Shown piece by piece: positions 32,218 to 41,738 of a stretch of DNA of 64,000 nucleotides (the stretch's first letter is position 1; every line of letters begins with the position of its first letter). The translations under genes were made by a program, and so were the position numbers. The notes beneath the pieces were generated by a model. That model saw nothing but the letters and a program-made list of their open reading frames with translations. It made no database searches and was not told the DNA's origin. Source of the stretch: Ampelomyces quisqualis (Eukaryota; Ascomycota; Dothideomycetes; Pleosporales; Phaeosphaeriaceae); the NCBI GenBank assembly GCA_018398575.1, contig JAGTXZ010000018.1, forward strand, positions 1,488,001 through 1,552,000, written 5' to 3'.

Positions 32218-33225
32218 ATGTCATCCTCCGTAGAAGCCCAGTCACGATACCGAAGGCAGAAACCACGTGTAGCCATATGTCTTGCTCTACTTACGAGTAC
32301 AGCATTCGCGCAAGACTCAAAACGAGGATTCGCGTACATCGGCGACACTCACGCAACCGACAATCGCCTTCTCAGTTCCAACAGCCCGCTCGAATGGTAC
32401 TATAACTGGAGCCCCTATCCAAACACCAACTTGATTCCCTCCGACAGCCTTGAATTTGTCCCCATGATCCACGGCATCGATGCCACCCAATCACCCCGAA
32501 CAGAACAAGTCATCAAAGACCTCCCCCAATCATCCACCCACCTCCTCTCCTTCAACGAACCAGACGGCACCACCGGCAGCGGTGGGTCTTCCATCAAACC
32601 CGCCGACGCAGCAAAAGCATACATAGACTATGTCGTGCCCTTCCGCTCCGGAAAATCCGGCGGCCGCAGCTGGAAAATCAGCCATCCCTCCACCACCGGC
32701 TCACCAAACGGCCTCGAATGGCTCCGCTCCTTCAACGAATCCTGCTACGAAATCGACCCCCAGAACGGCTGTCCAACAGACTTCGTCTCCGCGCATTGGT
32801 ACGGCGCTTTCGACGGCATGGCAGACTGGCTCGGCACGCTGGATGAATTCTACAACACGAATTCTACGCGTGATGAGCCGGTGAAGATTTGGGTCACGGA
32901 AATGGGCCTCCCGCAACAGAGCGCTGAAGTCACGGTCCAGATGATGAATCAGACGCTGCCGTACCTGGACACGCTCGAGTATGTGGAGAAGTATGCGTGG
33001 TTCGGTGCGTTTCGGACTGATGATGCGAATGAGTGGACGGGCGATGGGGTGGCGCTGTTTGATGGTGATGGTGCGTTGACGGAATTGGGGGCGTTGTATA
33101 TGGGGCAGGGATACGCTGTGGGACAGAAGGGCGAGGGGCAGGACGATGGGGCGGCGGGAGTGAAGGTCAGTATGTGTATGATGGCTGCGTTGGCAGGTTG
33201 TGCGTTGGTGTTTACGTCGTTGTAG
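32218..33225 (+). CDS. GH128 endo-beta-1,3-glucanase-like cell-wall protein
   Basis: Secreted glycoside hydrolase of the GH128 / Asl1 type acting on fungal beta-1,3-glucan. A single exon of 335 residues; the upstream in-frame start is only a TTG. A hydrophobic leader after a basic head (VAICLALLTSTAFAQDSKRG) serves as signal anchor or peptide. The catalytic acid/base sits in LLSFNEPDGTTGSGGSS and the nucleophile in VKIWVTEMGLPQQS. SAHWYGAF and YAWFGAFRTDDAN line the active site. The C-terminal VSMCMMAALAGCALVFTSL after a small-residue stretch predicts a GPI anchor, so a wall-remodelling role at the cell surface is likely. Confidence 0.88.
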   Translation: MSSSVEAQSRYRRQKPRVAICLALLTSTAFAQDSKRGFAYIGDTHATDNRLLSSNSPLEWYYNWSPYPNTNLIPSDSLEFVPMIHGIDATQSPRTEQVIKDLPQSSTHLLSFNEPDGTTGSGGSSIKPADAAKAYIDYVVPFRSGKSGGRSWKISHPSTTGSPNGLEWLRSFNESCYEIDPQNGCPTDFVSAHWYGAFDGMADWLGTLDEFYNTNSTRDEPVKIWVTEMGLPQQSAEVTVQMMNQTLPYLDTLEYVEKYAWFGAFRTDDANEWTGDGVALFDGDGALTELGALYMGQGYAVGQKGEGQDDGAAGVKVSMCMMAALAGCALVFTSL

Positions 33226-33403
33226 ATATTATCACTCATTAAACGCGGCATGGAGCGGAGATACCCTTTATAGTTTCAGCATTTTGACGATAGTATTTAG
33301 CGCAATTGGCTTGACTTGTTGTTTATCTAGAATGAGAAGGAAGACCTGATGTCCATTCAACAATGTGTAAAGCTATTTCAGTCGATACCTTCCAGAGCCC
33401 AGA

Positions 33404-35344
33404 CTAAGCCTCCCTCTGCAGCATCTCCAGAGCCCCCAAAACCTCTTCTGCAACCTCTCTAGCACTCTCGCCCCTGCCCTCCTTCTCATCCTTGCCATCC
33501 CTTCGAGCTTCGAGCAGTGCCGTTTTCGCCTTGTCAACTCGCTTCTGCATCTCCAGAATCTTAGCCATCTTCTCGGCATGCAGCGTCTCAAACGTGCCAT
33601 TCGCCTGCGTCGCACCAGAGACCTTGCTCACTAGGTTTTCACGTGGCATCGGCCTATCAAGCCATTCTTCGCGAGCCTCAGCTTCTCGCGGTAGACTGAC
33701 AAGTGCATGAGGGTAGGCATTGGGACAGTGCGTGTAGCACCCGGTATCCTCCGCGTCCTCTTCGTGATGATGGTACTTTCCACAAAACTCTGCGCGCGTG
33801 ACGTCGACCAAGCAGCTGTCTCCAGTCATTTCAGCGATTGTGAAGGTGTCGGGAGCTTGTAGCTCTTGACTGTCTTTCCACTGCTGATTTGGTATGCCGC
33901 CGAGCGCGATCTGGAGATCCGCAAGGAAAGCAAGTGTCTTGAGATCGGCGTTATCTTGAACCAAGTCATCAAGCCAGTCTATGTCGAGGTCTTCAAGGGT
34001 CAAATTGGGACAGTTGAGCTCTGGCAGCTTCGGTAGTTTGGGAGCAGATTGCTTCTTCTCCTTGTTTTGGTTGAGCTCCTTGAGAAACTTCTGCATGATC
34101 GTCGCGTGCGACTCTTCCAGCTTCTCCTTCTCGAGGAACATCCAGTGCAGGCGATCGATGACCATGTCGCTAATCCAGTATACCTCCATATAGTGCGCAA
34201 AGGCAATCAGTTCGAGCAGAGTGTCCACGTTCCAGCATATCTTCTCGGGCACGATGGAATCAGTCTGCTTGTCACTGCACTTACAGTTTCGCCAGAGGCA
34301 GTGTGTTGGCAGCGATTTTGCGCGAACCGGCGCGACCATCTGACAAAATGCGTTCACGGTGCGAGACCCGAATTTCTCGGGCACGTCTATTGGGCGTTCA
34401 GGATCGTAGAACTCGAGACGGCGGTAGCGCGGCGAGATCTCGAGCATGGTTTTGTGGTCGACGGTGTGAGGGTCGAATTCTACCATCTCTGCTTCGTATG
34501 GGTCGAGGAAGTAGAAAATAGCTGTGTCGGTGGCGCGACGGCGGAGGTTGTATTTCGCCTGATCGATTGGGTAGACATTCTTGGGTGGAAATGTGGCCGG
34601 ATCGAGGGCGGCACCGGGGTGATTCTTCACCCAGTGGACGTCGGTGGCTGGTACAGTGTTCATTTGAGCGTGCTGTTTGCGAGACCAAATTGTTTTGTCC
34701 TTCGGATTCTGAATATGTTTGCCCACTTGAGGAGCCACGGAGTCGACCTCCATGTGGTCGCATTCTTTCCCATCTCCCGAGGCGGAAACATAGCAAGGGT
34801 AGCTTACGGTTGCAGGGTAATCGGGGTTGTCCTGTAGGTATTTCTCTCTCGCCTCAGCGCTCCGCTTCTGTATCGTCTTGTACGACAACGGTCCCTTGAG
34901 AACATTTGCGAATTTGTCGTTGAACTCTGCCGCGACGTCTTTCCAACTCTTTGGGCCGGTAGCGCCGGGGACGATGTTGTCGCGGCAGTGGATGAGGAAA
35001 ACGTTCTGCTCTGCACGTGCTTTGCCGTGTGAGTGCTTAGTGGGCCGATTTGTGGTCTTCAATGTAGCCTGTGTATCTCTGGAAGCGCGGTTGGTCACAC
35101 TTGTATTTGGTTTGACGTTGTTTTGAGCCGGCTCAATGTGATCCTTCTTCTTCGTAGGCGAGATAGATAGAAGGACGAACTCCTCTTCGACTTCTGTATG
35201 CGCCGGATCATACTCGGCGCTGTCAGTAATCCCGTCGAACGCGAATTTCGCTCGCTTTCGGGGTGCATCTTTCTGGCTGTCTGTCTTTTTATTGATGTCC
35301 TCCACCTTACGCTTTGTGTCACGAAATGAGAATGCTGTCGGCAT
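33404..35344 (-). CDS. Unknown protein with SANT/Myb-like block, paralogue A
   Basis: A single exon of 646 residues from ATG 35344. The N-terminus is basic (PRKRAKFAF), a possible nuclear signal. Residues 111-178 form a compact helix-rich block: EQNVFLIHCRDN, then PKSWKDVAAEFNDKF and YKTIQKRSAEAREKYLQDNP, with the Trp/Val/Phe spacing of a SANT/Myb-like fold. A middle Cys-rich section (HCLWRNCKCSDKQ) precedes an alpha-helical BTB-like part (DTLLELIAFAHYMEVYWISD). A second Cys/His patch is FCGKYHHHEEDAEDTGCYTH. The end is coiled coil. A shorter relative lies at 39819-41156. DNA binding is inference. Confidence 0.68.
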   Translation of the reverse strand: MPTAFSFRDTKRKVEDINKKTDSQKDAPRKRAKFAFDGITDSAEYDPAHTEVEEEFVLLSISPTKKKDHIEPAQNNVKPNTSVTNRASRDTQATLKTTNRPTKHSHGKARAEQNVFLIHCRDNIVPGATGPKSWKDVAAEFNDKFANVLKGPLSYKTIQKRSAEAREKYLQDNPDYPATVSYPCYVSASGDGKECDHMEVDSVAPQVGKHIQNPKDKTIWSRKQHAQMNTVPATDVHWVKNHPGAALDPATFPPKNVYPIDQAKYNLRRRATDTAIFYFLDPYEAEMVEFDPHTVDHKTMLEISPRYRRLEFYDPERPIDVPEKFGSRTVNAFCQMVAPVRAKSLPTHCLWRNCKCSDKQTDSIVPEKICWNVDTLLELIAFAHYMEVYWISDMVIDRLHWMFLEKEKLEESHATIMQKFLKELNQNKEKKQSAPKLPKLPELNCPNLTLEDLDIDWLDDLVQDNADLKTLAFLADLQIALGGIPNQQWKDSQELQAPDTFTIAEMTGDSCLVDVTRAEFCGKYHHHEEDAEDTGCYTHCPNAYPHALVSLPREAEAREEWLDRPMPRENLVSKVSGATQANGTFETLHAEKMAKILEMQKRVDKAKTALLEARRDGKDEKEGRGESAREVAEEVLGALEMLQREA

Positions 35345-35680
35345 TATGACTTTGTGGTAGTTCTGTGAGAGTTCCGGTCGATAGATGCCTTTGAGGTGCA
35401 GTGGTTGAGTGATAAAGAGACTTTGAGGGAGATTAGAGAAGAGTTGTTGTGAAATATATGCCTCTCAGGTGCTAGGGCGCGCGGCTTTGTATTTTACAGT
35501 ACCGCGCATTATTTGCCACTAAGAACCACCCATCTCTCGCGATGCTTATTAGTATTGAAATGCTCTGCGCTCAAGCTCTTCAGGTTGACAGATTTTTCAG
35601 ACCATCCATACGTCATAGCCAGAGCCTGCCTCGACCACGAGGTGAAGTGACGGTTCATTGCCTTTCGCGTGGCGGATTTC
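35345..35680. other. Intergenic, nothing supported
   Basis: 336 nt between two minus-strand genes; promoter of paralogue A and 3' region of the amidase. Confidence 0.5.
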
Positions 35681-37453
35681 TCACAGATTGCGCACAGGAA
35701 TGTTCCTCTCAAGATACCCATACCAACGTGGGAGAGTTCTCTTCAGAGATCCCTCTGAATTGAGTTGTACATCCTCGATAGCACTGGCCCATTTGAGCAG
35801 ACTCGCTTCGCTCCAGGCTGTGCCCATCAGCCCCAATCCAAACGGCATACCGGTGTCGGCGTGCACACCAGCTGGTAGCGTGATCATCGGATATCCAGCT
35901 TGTGCCGCAATCTGATAGGTTTGTCCGACATGAGAAGGGACAAGCAAAGCGTCTACAGGATGATCGGCGTCGGCAAGTGCGGCGTCAATACCCTCCTCGC
36001 GCGTACTTCGTTGTGTGAACTCGAGTGCCTGATAGTAGTTCTCGTCCATGATTCCCTTTGTCTCCATGGACGCGATTAAACCATCTTGACCAGAATAGAA
36101 TGCAGGGATACCGAAAGGCCACGGGCGGCCACCTTCTGTGCCGTCGTTGGCATAGTTGTACGCCACAATATCCTCCAGGCTCCGAATCTTAGTGTTTTCT
36201 AGCTCGTAGAGATACGCCTTGATGTTATTGTAGAAGTCGACCTTGACGACAGTATACTCAGACTCGTTTGGAAAGCCGCGCGATGTCCCATAATCCCAGT
36301 TCCAACCATCGGGAGAAACTATGGACTCGTAGTTTGGCAATTCTGTGTTGTTCTGAACAGTTGCACCAGCAGCCTCAACCATCTCAATAATGGAAAGTAA
36401 TTGCGCTTGCTGTTCTTCATCGGCGTAAGTCCAAAAGCTGTTCCAAGGCAAGCCAAAAGTCGCATTCTGCAGAGCTGTACGATTTGTGAGATACTGTACA
36501 TATCCGCCTTGTGGCGTCTCGCCGTCTTGTGCTAGAGTATAGTTGTCGCGAGGATCCACGCCATATATAGCATCAAAGGCATACGCGGCGTCCCGTACGG
36601 TTCGTCCAAATGTCCCCACGGTGTCCTGATGGGCGCTCTCTGGTATCACTCCAGCTCTGGACGTCAATCCAACTGTAGGCTTTATTCCGACGAGGCTGTT
36701 CCGCTCCGCTGGGTTGATGACACTGCCGTCCGTCTCTGTACCCAACGAAAAGGTGACAACGTTGGCTGCAACGGCCGTTGCACTCCCCGAGCTACTTCCA
36801 CCCGGGTTAAGAGTGAGATTGTATGGACTTCTAACTTGGCCTCCTCTTGCTGAGTACCCTTCGCTGTAGTTGTTTGAGCGCATATCGGCCCACTCGGATA
36901 GGTTGGCTTTGCCCATCAGTAACGCGCCAGCCTTCCGTAGCTTGGCGACTACGAATGCATCTCGCGGCACTACACTGCCCAATAACGCCCAGCTTCCTGC
37001 AGTAGTTTCCATCTTGTCTTTCGTCGCTATATTTTCTTTCACGAGGAAGGGTATGCCGTGTAACGGACCGCGTAGCTGTCCCGCGGCACGTTCGGCATCC
37101 AAGGCCGCGGCAATGGCCTCGGCATCTGGATTGAGCTCGAGAACCGAGCTGATATACCCATCGACCTGTTCAACTCTCTTTAGATAGCATTTGAGTAACT
37201 CCAGAGATGTCAAAATACCATCGCGCATGTGGCCTTGCAATTGGTCGATGGTTGCCTCATTCAGTACGACACCATTGCATGTCGGCATCGGAAACAATCC
37301 AGGACTATCCGCGGCGTTTAGTGGCGGGAAGAAGTAAGGGCAGGGCTGCTCAAGCGGGCTGATGTCCTCGACATTCGTTGAACTGTTCTGTGTGCAGCTT
37401 GAAGTAACGCATGACCCACTGCCAAGCGTGTAGAGTATCAAGATTCCACGCAT
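35681..37453 (-). CDS. Secreted amidase (amidase-signature family)
   Basis: Ser-cisSer-Lys hydrolase of amides; substrate unknown. The frame opens at 37555 on a TTG; the first ATG at 37453 gives 590 residues starting with a leader-like MRGILILYTLGSGSCVTSSC. Catalytic Lys is near residue 139 (GIPFLVKENIATKDKM), the Gly/Ser motif near 218-224 (NPGGSSSGSATAVAAN) and the nucleophile Ser near 244 (LGTETDGSVINPAERNSLVG). Several NxS/T sequons fit secretion. Two cysteines soon after the leader (CVTSSC) could form a disulfide. Length is usual for fungal secreted amidases. Confidence 0.9.
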   Translation of the reverse strand: MRGILILYTLGSGSCVTSSCTQNSSTNVEDISPLEQPCPYFFPPLNAADSPGLFPMPTCNGVVLNEATIDQLQGHMRDGILTSLELLKCYLKRVEQVDGYISSVLELNPDAEAIAAALDAERAAGQLRGPLHGIPFLVKENIATKDKMETTAGSWALLGSVVPRDAFVVAKLRKAGALLMGKANLSEWADMRSNNYSEGYSARGGQVRSPYNLTLNPGGSSSGSATAVAANVVTFSLGTETDGSVINPAERNSLVGIKPTVGLTSRAGVIPESAHQDTVGTFGRTVRDAAYAFDAIYGVDPRDNYTLAQDGETPQGGYVQYLTNRTALQNATFGLPWNSFWTYADEEQQAQLLSIIEMVEAAGATVQNNTELPNYESIVSPDGWNWDYGTSRGFPNESEYTVVKVDFYNNIKAYLYELENTKIRSLEDIVAYNYANDGTEGGRPWPFGIPAFYSGQDGLIASMETKGIMDENYYQALEFTQRSTREEGIDAALADADHPVDALLVPSHVGQTYQIAAQAGYPMITLPAGVHADTGMPFGLGLMGTAWSEASLLKWASAIEDVQLNSEGSLKRTLPRWYGYLERNIPVRNL

Positions 37454-37700
37454 CTCGGAAAAGAGGTCTACGGGGCGTGCAGGAAGATATAGGAAGGCGG
37501 CGTTGAAATAGATATCTGCGGCCTGAAGATTCGCAAGTCGTCTGATGGGATACAAGCTGGATGTGGTTTAATTTGCTCCGTTTGCACTCTTGCCCTTGCG
37601 ACTGATAAGGTCTTGCTGCTTGCGTCATACTTGTCCCCACCATCCCGAGGTCCAAGACTCCAAGTTCGGCTTGCTACCGTACAACAATACAAGTGCGGAG

Positions 37701-37863
37701 TAGACTAGCGATACAAAGCCAGCCTAGTCTAGCGGCCGAAGTACGAGCAGCCAATGCAAGAGCTAGCGGCTAGCCCGCCTTCTGCACGTGCTGACATGGA
37801 TCGCTCACCACGGCCGTACTTCGGCCGCTAGGCTAGCCTGGCTCTGTCTGTATCGCGAGTCTA
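37701..37863. mobile_element. MITE-like element with 44-48 bp terminal inverted repeats
   Basis: The left end (37701-37744) begins TAGACTAGCGATACAAAGCC and reaches GCGGCCGAAGTAC. The right end (37816-37863) is its near-perfect reverse complement, ending GTATCGCGAGTCTA. Both ends are flanked by the direct repeat CGGAG (37696-37700 and 37864-37868), read as a 5-bp target-site duplication. The 70-nt centre has no coding capacity. A 163-bp non-autonomous DNA transposon fits all of this. It sits between the amidase and the coiled-coil gene, in both promoters. Confidence 0.85.
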
Positions 37864-38161
37864 CGGAGGTACAATAACGTTGTTTAGAACAAAGCACATT
37901 GTATTAAGTGACATATCCGTCAAGCTTTCACACAGAAACAGCAAACGCAGACCTGCGGGCGCCTGGTTTGCATAGATGACTTTGTGTCCTCCACGCACCG
38001 CACGACTTTTCTGAGGCAAACAGTTACAAGGGCGTTGTCTCACCGTCAACACACAATGTTTCCAACACCACACTGTTTGAAATGGTTATTTTGATCTTAT
38101 CAATGGCACTGAGGTTGTTCCTTCCGCTGATCAGAGCACCCACCACGGAAATTACATAGCC

Positions 38162-39400
38162 ATGACGAGCCGCGGAGATCTTCAGAAACAGCTCGTCCAT
38201 GTTATGGGCGTGGTCAACGCTCACGGTCTCAAGTTCGAAGACGTCATGCCGGAAGAGATGCAGGTTCATTTCCAATATATGACAGAACTGAAATCAGCAC
38301 GCACATACATCAAGGAGATCGAGGCTCGGGAGAAAGAACTACAGCAGGCCAACGCCCTTCTACTAGAGCAACTACAGGCAAAACAGACCGAGATCGACGA
38401 CCAGCCTGCGGAATTCAAGTCTCTCAAGGTTGAACTACAGCAGTCAGAAAATCGAATCGAGTATTACAAAGAGATTGCGGAACACGAGCAGGTCCGTGCT
38501 GAGCGCTACGAACGCCGCATGCAAGAAGCTATCAAGCTGCAGGCTGTAGCAGATGCTGAATCTCATAAAAGTAAGCGCCTAGAGCAGAGTCTTTCTGTGT
38601 GCGAAGCTCGCACATGCAAGTTACTGAAGAAAAATCGTGCCATGGCGGAACGATATGAGTCCCAGGAAGAAGAACACCGGAAACTTCTTGGGGAGAAGGA
38701 AGACAGGATTTTCGAGCTCACCGATTATATTAACCGGCTCGAAGAAGAAAATATTCAAACAGTAGAGAACTCCGAGCAGGTTACAGAAACATACGACTCA
38801 CTCCTCAATAACATTGAGCAAGAATCTCTGAATGCTACCGATATCATCAACTCTAAATCCGCCACTCTTGAAGTGGAACGGCGTTCGAACGATCAAGTAT
38901 ACTCTGCCATTGCTTCCGAGCTCGCCCCACTTAGTCGCTTCTACGGTCATGCCTTCAGCGTCTTGGGTATCTACCAGTCTATCTTGCAAGACTTGTCAAC
39001 CCAACACTCTCGTGCCGTTACTAGCATCCCAAAATCTCTGGACGCCGAGCTGGATTCTGCCAACGATCAACTATACGCCTATAAACACCTGGTCGCAGAC
39101 CTACGCACGCAATTTCTCGCGGAGAAGGGTGGGCTAGCACAGGGGGAGGTTGTTCGGCAGGTCGGCATCATGGCCAATGTTGCGGCGCGCATGTACTCAA
39201 GCCTAGATACGCTCAAGGAAGACGTCTCCGGCGTTCTCGTACAGATTCGCCAAGGCAACATTTTATCGCCAGCTACTGTCTATCGTTCTGATAGCTTCCA
39301 GAGCGGGTCATCAACCCCAACACAAAGCAGTGCTTCGTCTCGGAGCAGCATCTCATCTCTCGCAAGTTTCACCAAGCGCTTTTCTATGGGCCCTGGCTAG
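38162..39400 (+). CDS. Coiled-coil protein of unknown function
   Basis: A single exon of 412 residues. From about residue 40 to 230 the sequence is continuous heptad-like coiled coil (ELKSARTYIKEIEAREKELQ, AERYERRMQEAIKLQAVADA, RIFELTDYINRLEEENIQTV). Then comes a helical globular part (SELAPLSRFYGHAFSVLGIY) and a Ser/Thr-rich tail (SSRSSISSLASFTKRFSMGP). There is no signal peptide. It may be a structural or tethering protein; no family recognised. Confidence 0.65.
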   Translation: MTSRGDLQKQLVHVMGVVNAHGLKFEDVMPEEMQVHFQYMTELKSARTYIKEIEAREKELQQANALLLEQLQAKQTEIDDQPAEFKSLKVELQQSENRIEYYKEIAEHEQVRAERYERRMQEAIKLQAVADAESHKSKRLEQSLSVCEARTCKLLKKNRAMAERYESQEEEHRKLLGEKEDRIFELTDYINRLEEENIQTVENSEQVTETYDSLLNNIEQESLNATDIINSKSATLEVERRSNDQVYSAIASELAPLSRFYGHAFSVLGIYQSILQDLSTQHSRAVTSIPKSLDAELDSANDQLYAYKHLVADLRTQFLAEKGGLAQGEVVRQVGIMANVAARMYSSLDTLKEDVSGVLVQIRQGNILSPATVYRSDSFQSGSSTPTQSSASSRSSISSLASFTKRFSMGPG

Positions 39401-39818
39401 GATGCTGCGCATCATCTTTCAATCACTCCCCATTCTGACGCTATGCGATCAACCTATATACAACCTTTTCTTAGTCGTCCTGTCACCATAGACCAATCTT
39501 CTTTCAGTATTCTCACTTTTTCATTCTACTCTTCCATCCATTCTGTGATTGTCACCGTCGTCCGCTCCGCTCGCGCTAAATATGTTTCTTACAGTGAGAT
39601 ACTGCATTGCTTCAGAAGACTCATGTGCATAATACGTCTGCAGCAAGCTACGATGTGAGCTCTCTACTTGAATTCCGTAAAGTTCGGCCCTTGTTCCCTG
39701 TCAAACCGCTTGCAATTGCGTCCATGAGAGCTCACAAAATCACAACAAAGCATACCTCTGCGCTCTTTCCATCTACGTTTGCATTATCTTTGGTAGAACT
39801 ATCTCGTAACTGACTACT
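39401..39818. other. Intergenic, nothing supported
   Basis: 418 nt between two plus-strand genes; pyrimidine-rich before the next start. No other feature seen. Confidence 0.5.
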
Positions 39819-41156
39819 ATGTATCCAGCAGCTAGTAGTATGGACATGTTCAGACAAGATCATACATTGCAGGCTACTAACAGACTCAAAGCGAATGGAC
39901 GGCCACTCTCAATTCACTTTCAGCATGAAGCGAGCGACAGTTCAAGCTCCCATCAAGACGATGAGGAGATAACAGGCGCTCCAAATACCTGCCCTGAAGC
40001 CCATCATGCAGGCTCGTCACATCTGACTCCGCATGTCCACGACAAGCAAAACCTCGCCAACGAACAAATCTCCTTTATCATATTCACTCGCGATAACAAC
40101 AAACCCGATCCATACGGCCGGCATTCTAGTACGCACAGACCGCTTCCATGGCCTGCGGTCGCACAAGTCTACAACAAGGTGTTCCGCGCGAGCCAACATC
40201 CCATCGGCTCTGCAGCTATGGAAAAGCGCGCACGAATCCATCGCGAGGCTTGGATGGCGGCTCGACCGGAGTATCCGCGAAACATCATTTACGCAAAGAA
40301 GGATGCTGCCCCGAATAGCAAGTTGTTACGTCAGGAGAAGGCTGAGCAGGCGGAACGCATCACAGTCACGGGGGAAGCAGACAAGACCCGAGCTGTGCGT
40401 GAGATCGATCATATCGCTACGAAGGTCGATACTACGACGAGACGACTGCTTGCTCGCGTAGCTGAGCGATCTACTCGTGTGGCTGGATGGGTGCCTCCGG
40501 ATTACATCCGAAATCATGATCTCTACGATCAGGTAGATGAACCAGACGAAGGCGAACACTGTACTATCGAAGTATGCGGTGAGTGCGATAGCAGCATGAG
40601 CGTCGTTCAAGTCTCTATGCGAGATCTTGTAAGAAGCTCTGGGCTTGCAGCTCGATCGTGGAACAACGCACTTGATGTAAACGACGTACGTATAGGTCTG
40701 CCTGGTGCATCGAAACTAGCAGTCCAGAGATATGCGGCCTGTATCTCTCCAGGCTTCACCGAGCTGCGCGATGTTTGTGCTCAATGTGTGGATCAGTCGA
40801 GCACACAATACGCGTGGGATTTCGGTGGACTCGCGAGTCTGTACAATGCTGCAACGGTGTTGGAGGATCCGCACGTTCGTCAACTTGTGTTGCTCCAGTG
40901 GCAAGACTTCATTGACCGTGGCGTTGAGTTGGAGCTCGACCTAGATGCTCTCAACAGTCTTTTCGACACCACCAAGCCTGGTGATCCTGCTCGAAGCTTT
41001 TTGGCAACGGCACTGTTCTCTGCCGGTCTGTATGATGAGACTATTCACGCAGGCATCCCCCACCATGATCTGTCGACGATGCTGGAGCAGCTCATGGTTG
41101 AAGGTCAGGCTAGGTCGTTTTCGTCTTCAAGTGAAGACATGATGGATCTGGAATAA
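39819..41156 (+). CDS. Unknown protein with SANT/Myb-like block, paralogue B
   Basis: A single exon of 445 residues from ATG 39819. Residues 81-157 repeat the pattern of paralogue A at 33.4-35.3 kb: NEQISFIIFTRDN, LPWPAVAQVYNKVFRASQHP, MEKRARIHREAWMAARPEYP (A has EQNVFLIHCRDN, KSWKDVAAEFNDKF and NPDYP at the same places). Later parts also follow A in order: a Cys-bearing middle (TIEVCGECDSS, DVCAQCVDQSS), then the helical LASLYNAATVLEDPHVRQLV, then LDLDALNSLFDTTKPGD matching LEDLDIDWLDDLVQDN. Paralogue B is about 200 residues shorter and lacks the C-terminal coiled coil. Function unknown. Confidence 0.66.
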   Translation: MYPAASSMDMFRQDHTLQATNRLKANGRPLSIHFQHEASDSSSSHQDDEEITGAPNTCPEAHHAGSSHLTPHVHDKQNLANEQISFIIFTRDNNKPDPYGRHSSTHRPLPWPAVAQVYNKVFRASQHPIGSAAMEKRARIHREAWMAARPEYPRNIIYAKKDAAPNSKLLRQEKAEQAERITVTGEADKTRAVREIDHIATKVDTTTRRLLARVAERSTRVAGWVPPDYIRNHDLYDQVDEPDEGEHCTIEVCGECDSSMSVVQVSMRDLVRSSGLAARSWNNALDVNDVRIGLPGASKLAVQRYAACISPGFTELRDVCAQCVDQSSTQYAWDFGGLASLYNAATVLEDPHVRQLVLLQWQDFIDRGVELELDLDALNSLFDTTKPGDPARSFLATALFSAGLYDETIHAGIPHHDLSTMLEQLMVEGQARSFSSSSEDMMDLE

Positions 41157-41337
41157 TCAACGTCGCACTCATGCACCATGTCGACATCGACTTTGATCTT
41201 AACCAAGACACACAAGAGATACGCCATCTCAAAATACTCCACTGAACTTTCACACGACACCATACCTCTCAAACAATCCATCGATCCCTCTTCTCAACCT
41301 CCATCACCCTAGCAATCTTCCTCTCTCCGCCCTTCAC

Positions 41338-41738
41338 CTACCCAAACGTCGCCTCCACCCTCAACGCCCCATAGACCCCCCACGCCATCCAAAACACCCC
41401 TGTCCCCGCATTCCCCCACTCCGCACAACATACCCCAAACCCTAAAGCCGCACCTGCACCCACGATACTCGCGCTCGTCGTCGCCGCGGGCATTGACCAC
41501 CCTTTCGATACAACCGCGATGACAAGACACACACTAGAAATGAAGTATAACATCCAGAGGACCATTCCAACCATGGTTTGGTCCTCTGAAACCGTGGACG
41601 CGGGGGATTTGCACACGATTAGGCCGATGACGAACCAGCAGATTAGGGTAGTGGTGAGGATGACGAGGATGAAATCTGGGGTGAAGACATCGTCCGTTTC
41701 AGATCGGGGAGCTTTTGAGTGGAGATTTTTTTTTTCAT
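41338..41738 (-). CDS. Small four-span membrane protein, start frame disrupted
   Basis: The open frame carries four hydrophobic segments: FILVILTTTLICWFVIGLIV, MVLWMLYFISSVCLVIAVV, ASIVGAGAALGFGVCC and GVFWMAWGVYGALRV. No ATG lies in frame before the second segment. An ATG at 41738 is followed by a run of ten A (41726-41735); with eleven A it would read MKKKNLHSKAPRSETDDVFT straight into the first span. As given, translation can only begin at Met near 41574, leaving a shortened protein. A homopolymer error or a real frameshift explains this equally well. Family not recognised. Confidence 0.45.

Noticed and set aside
34049..34837. 262-codon plus frame
   Set aside because: Antisense to unknown paralogue A; composition of a mirror frame, no domain.
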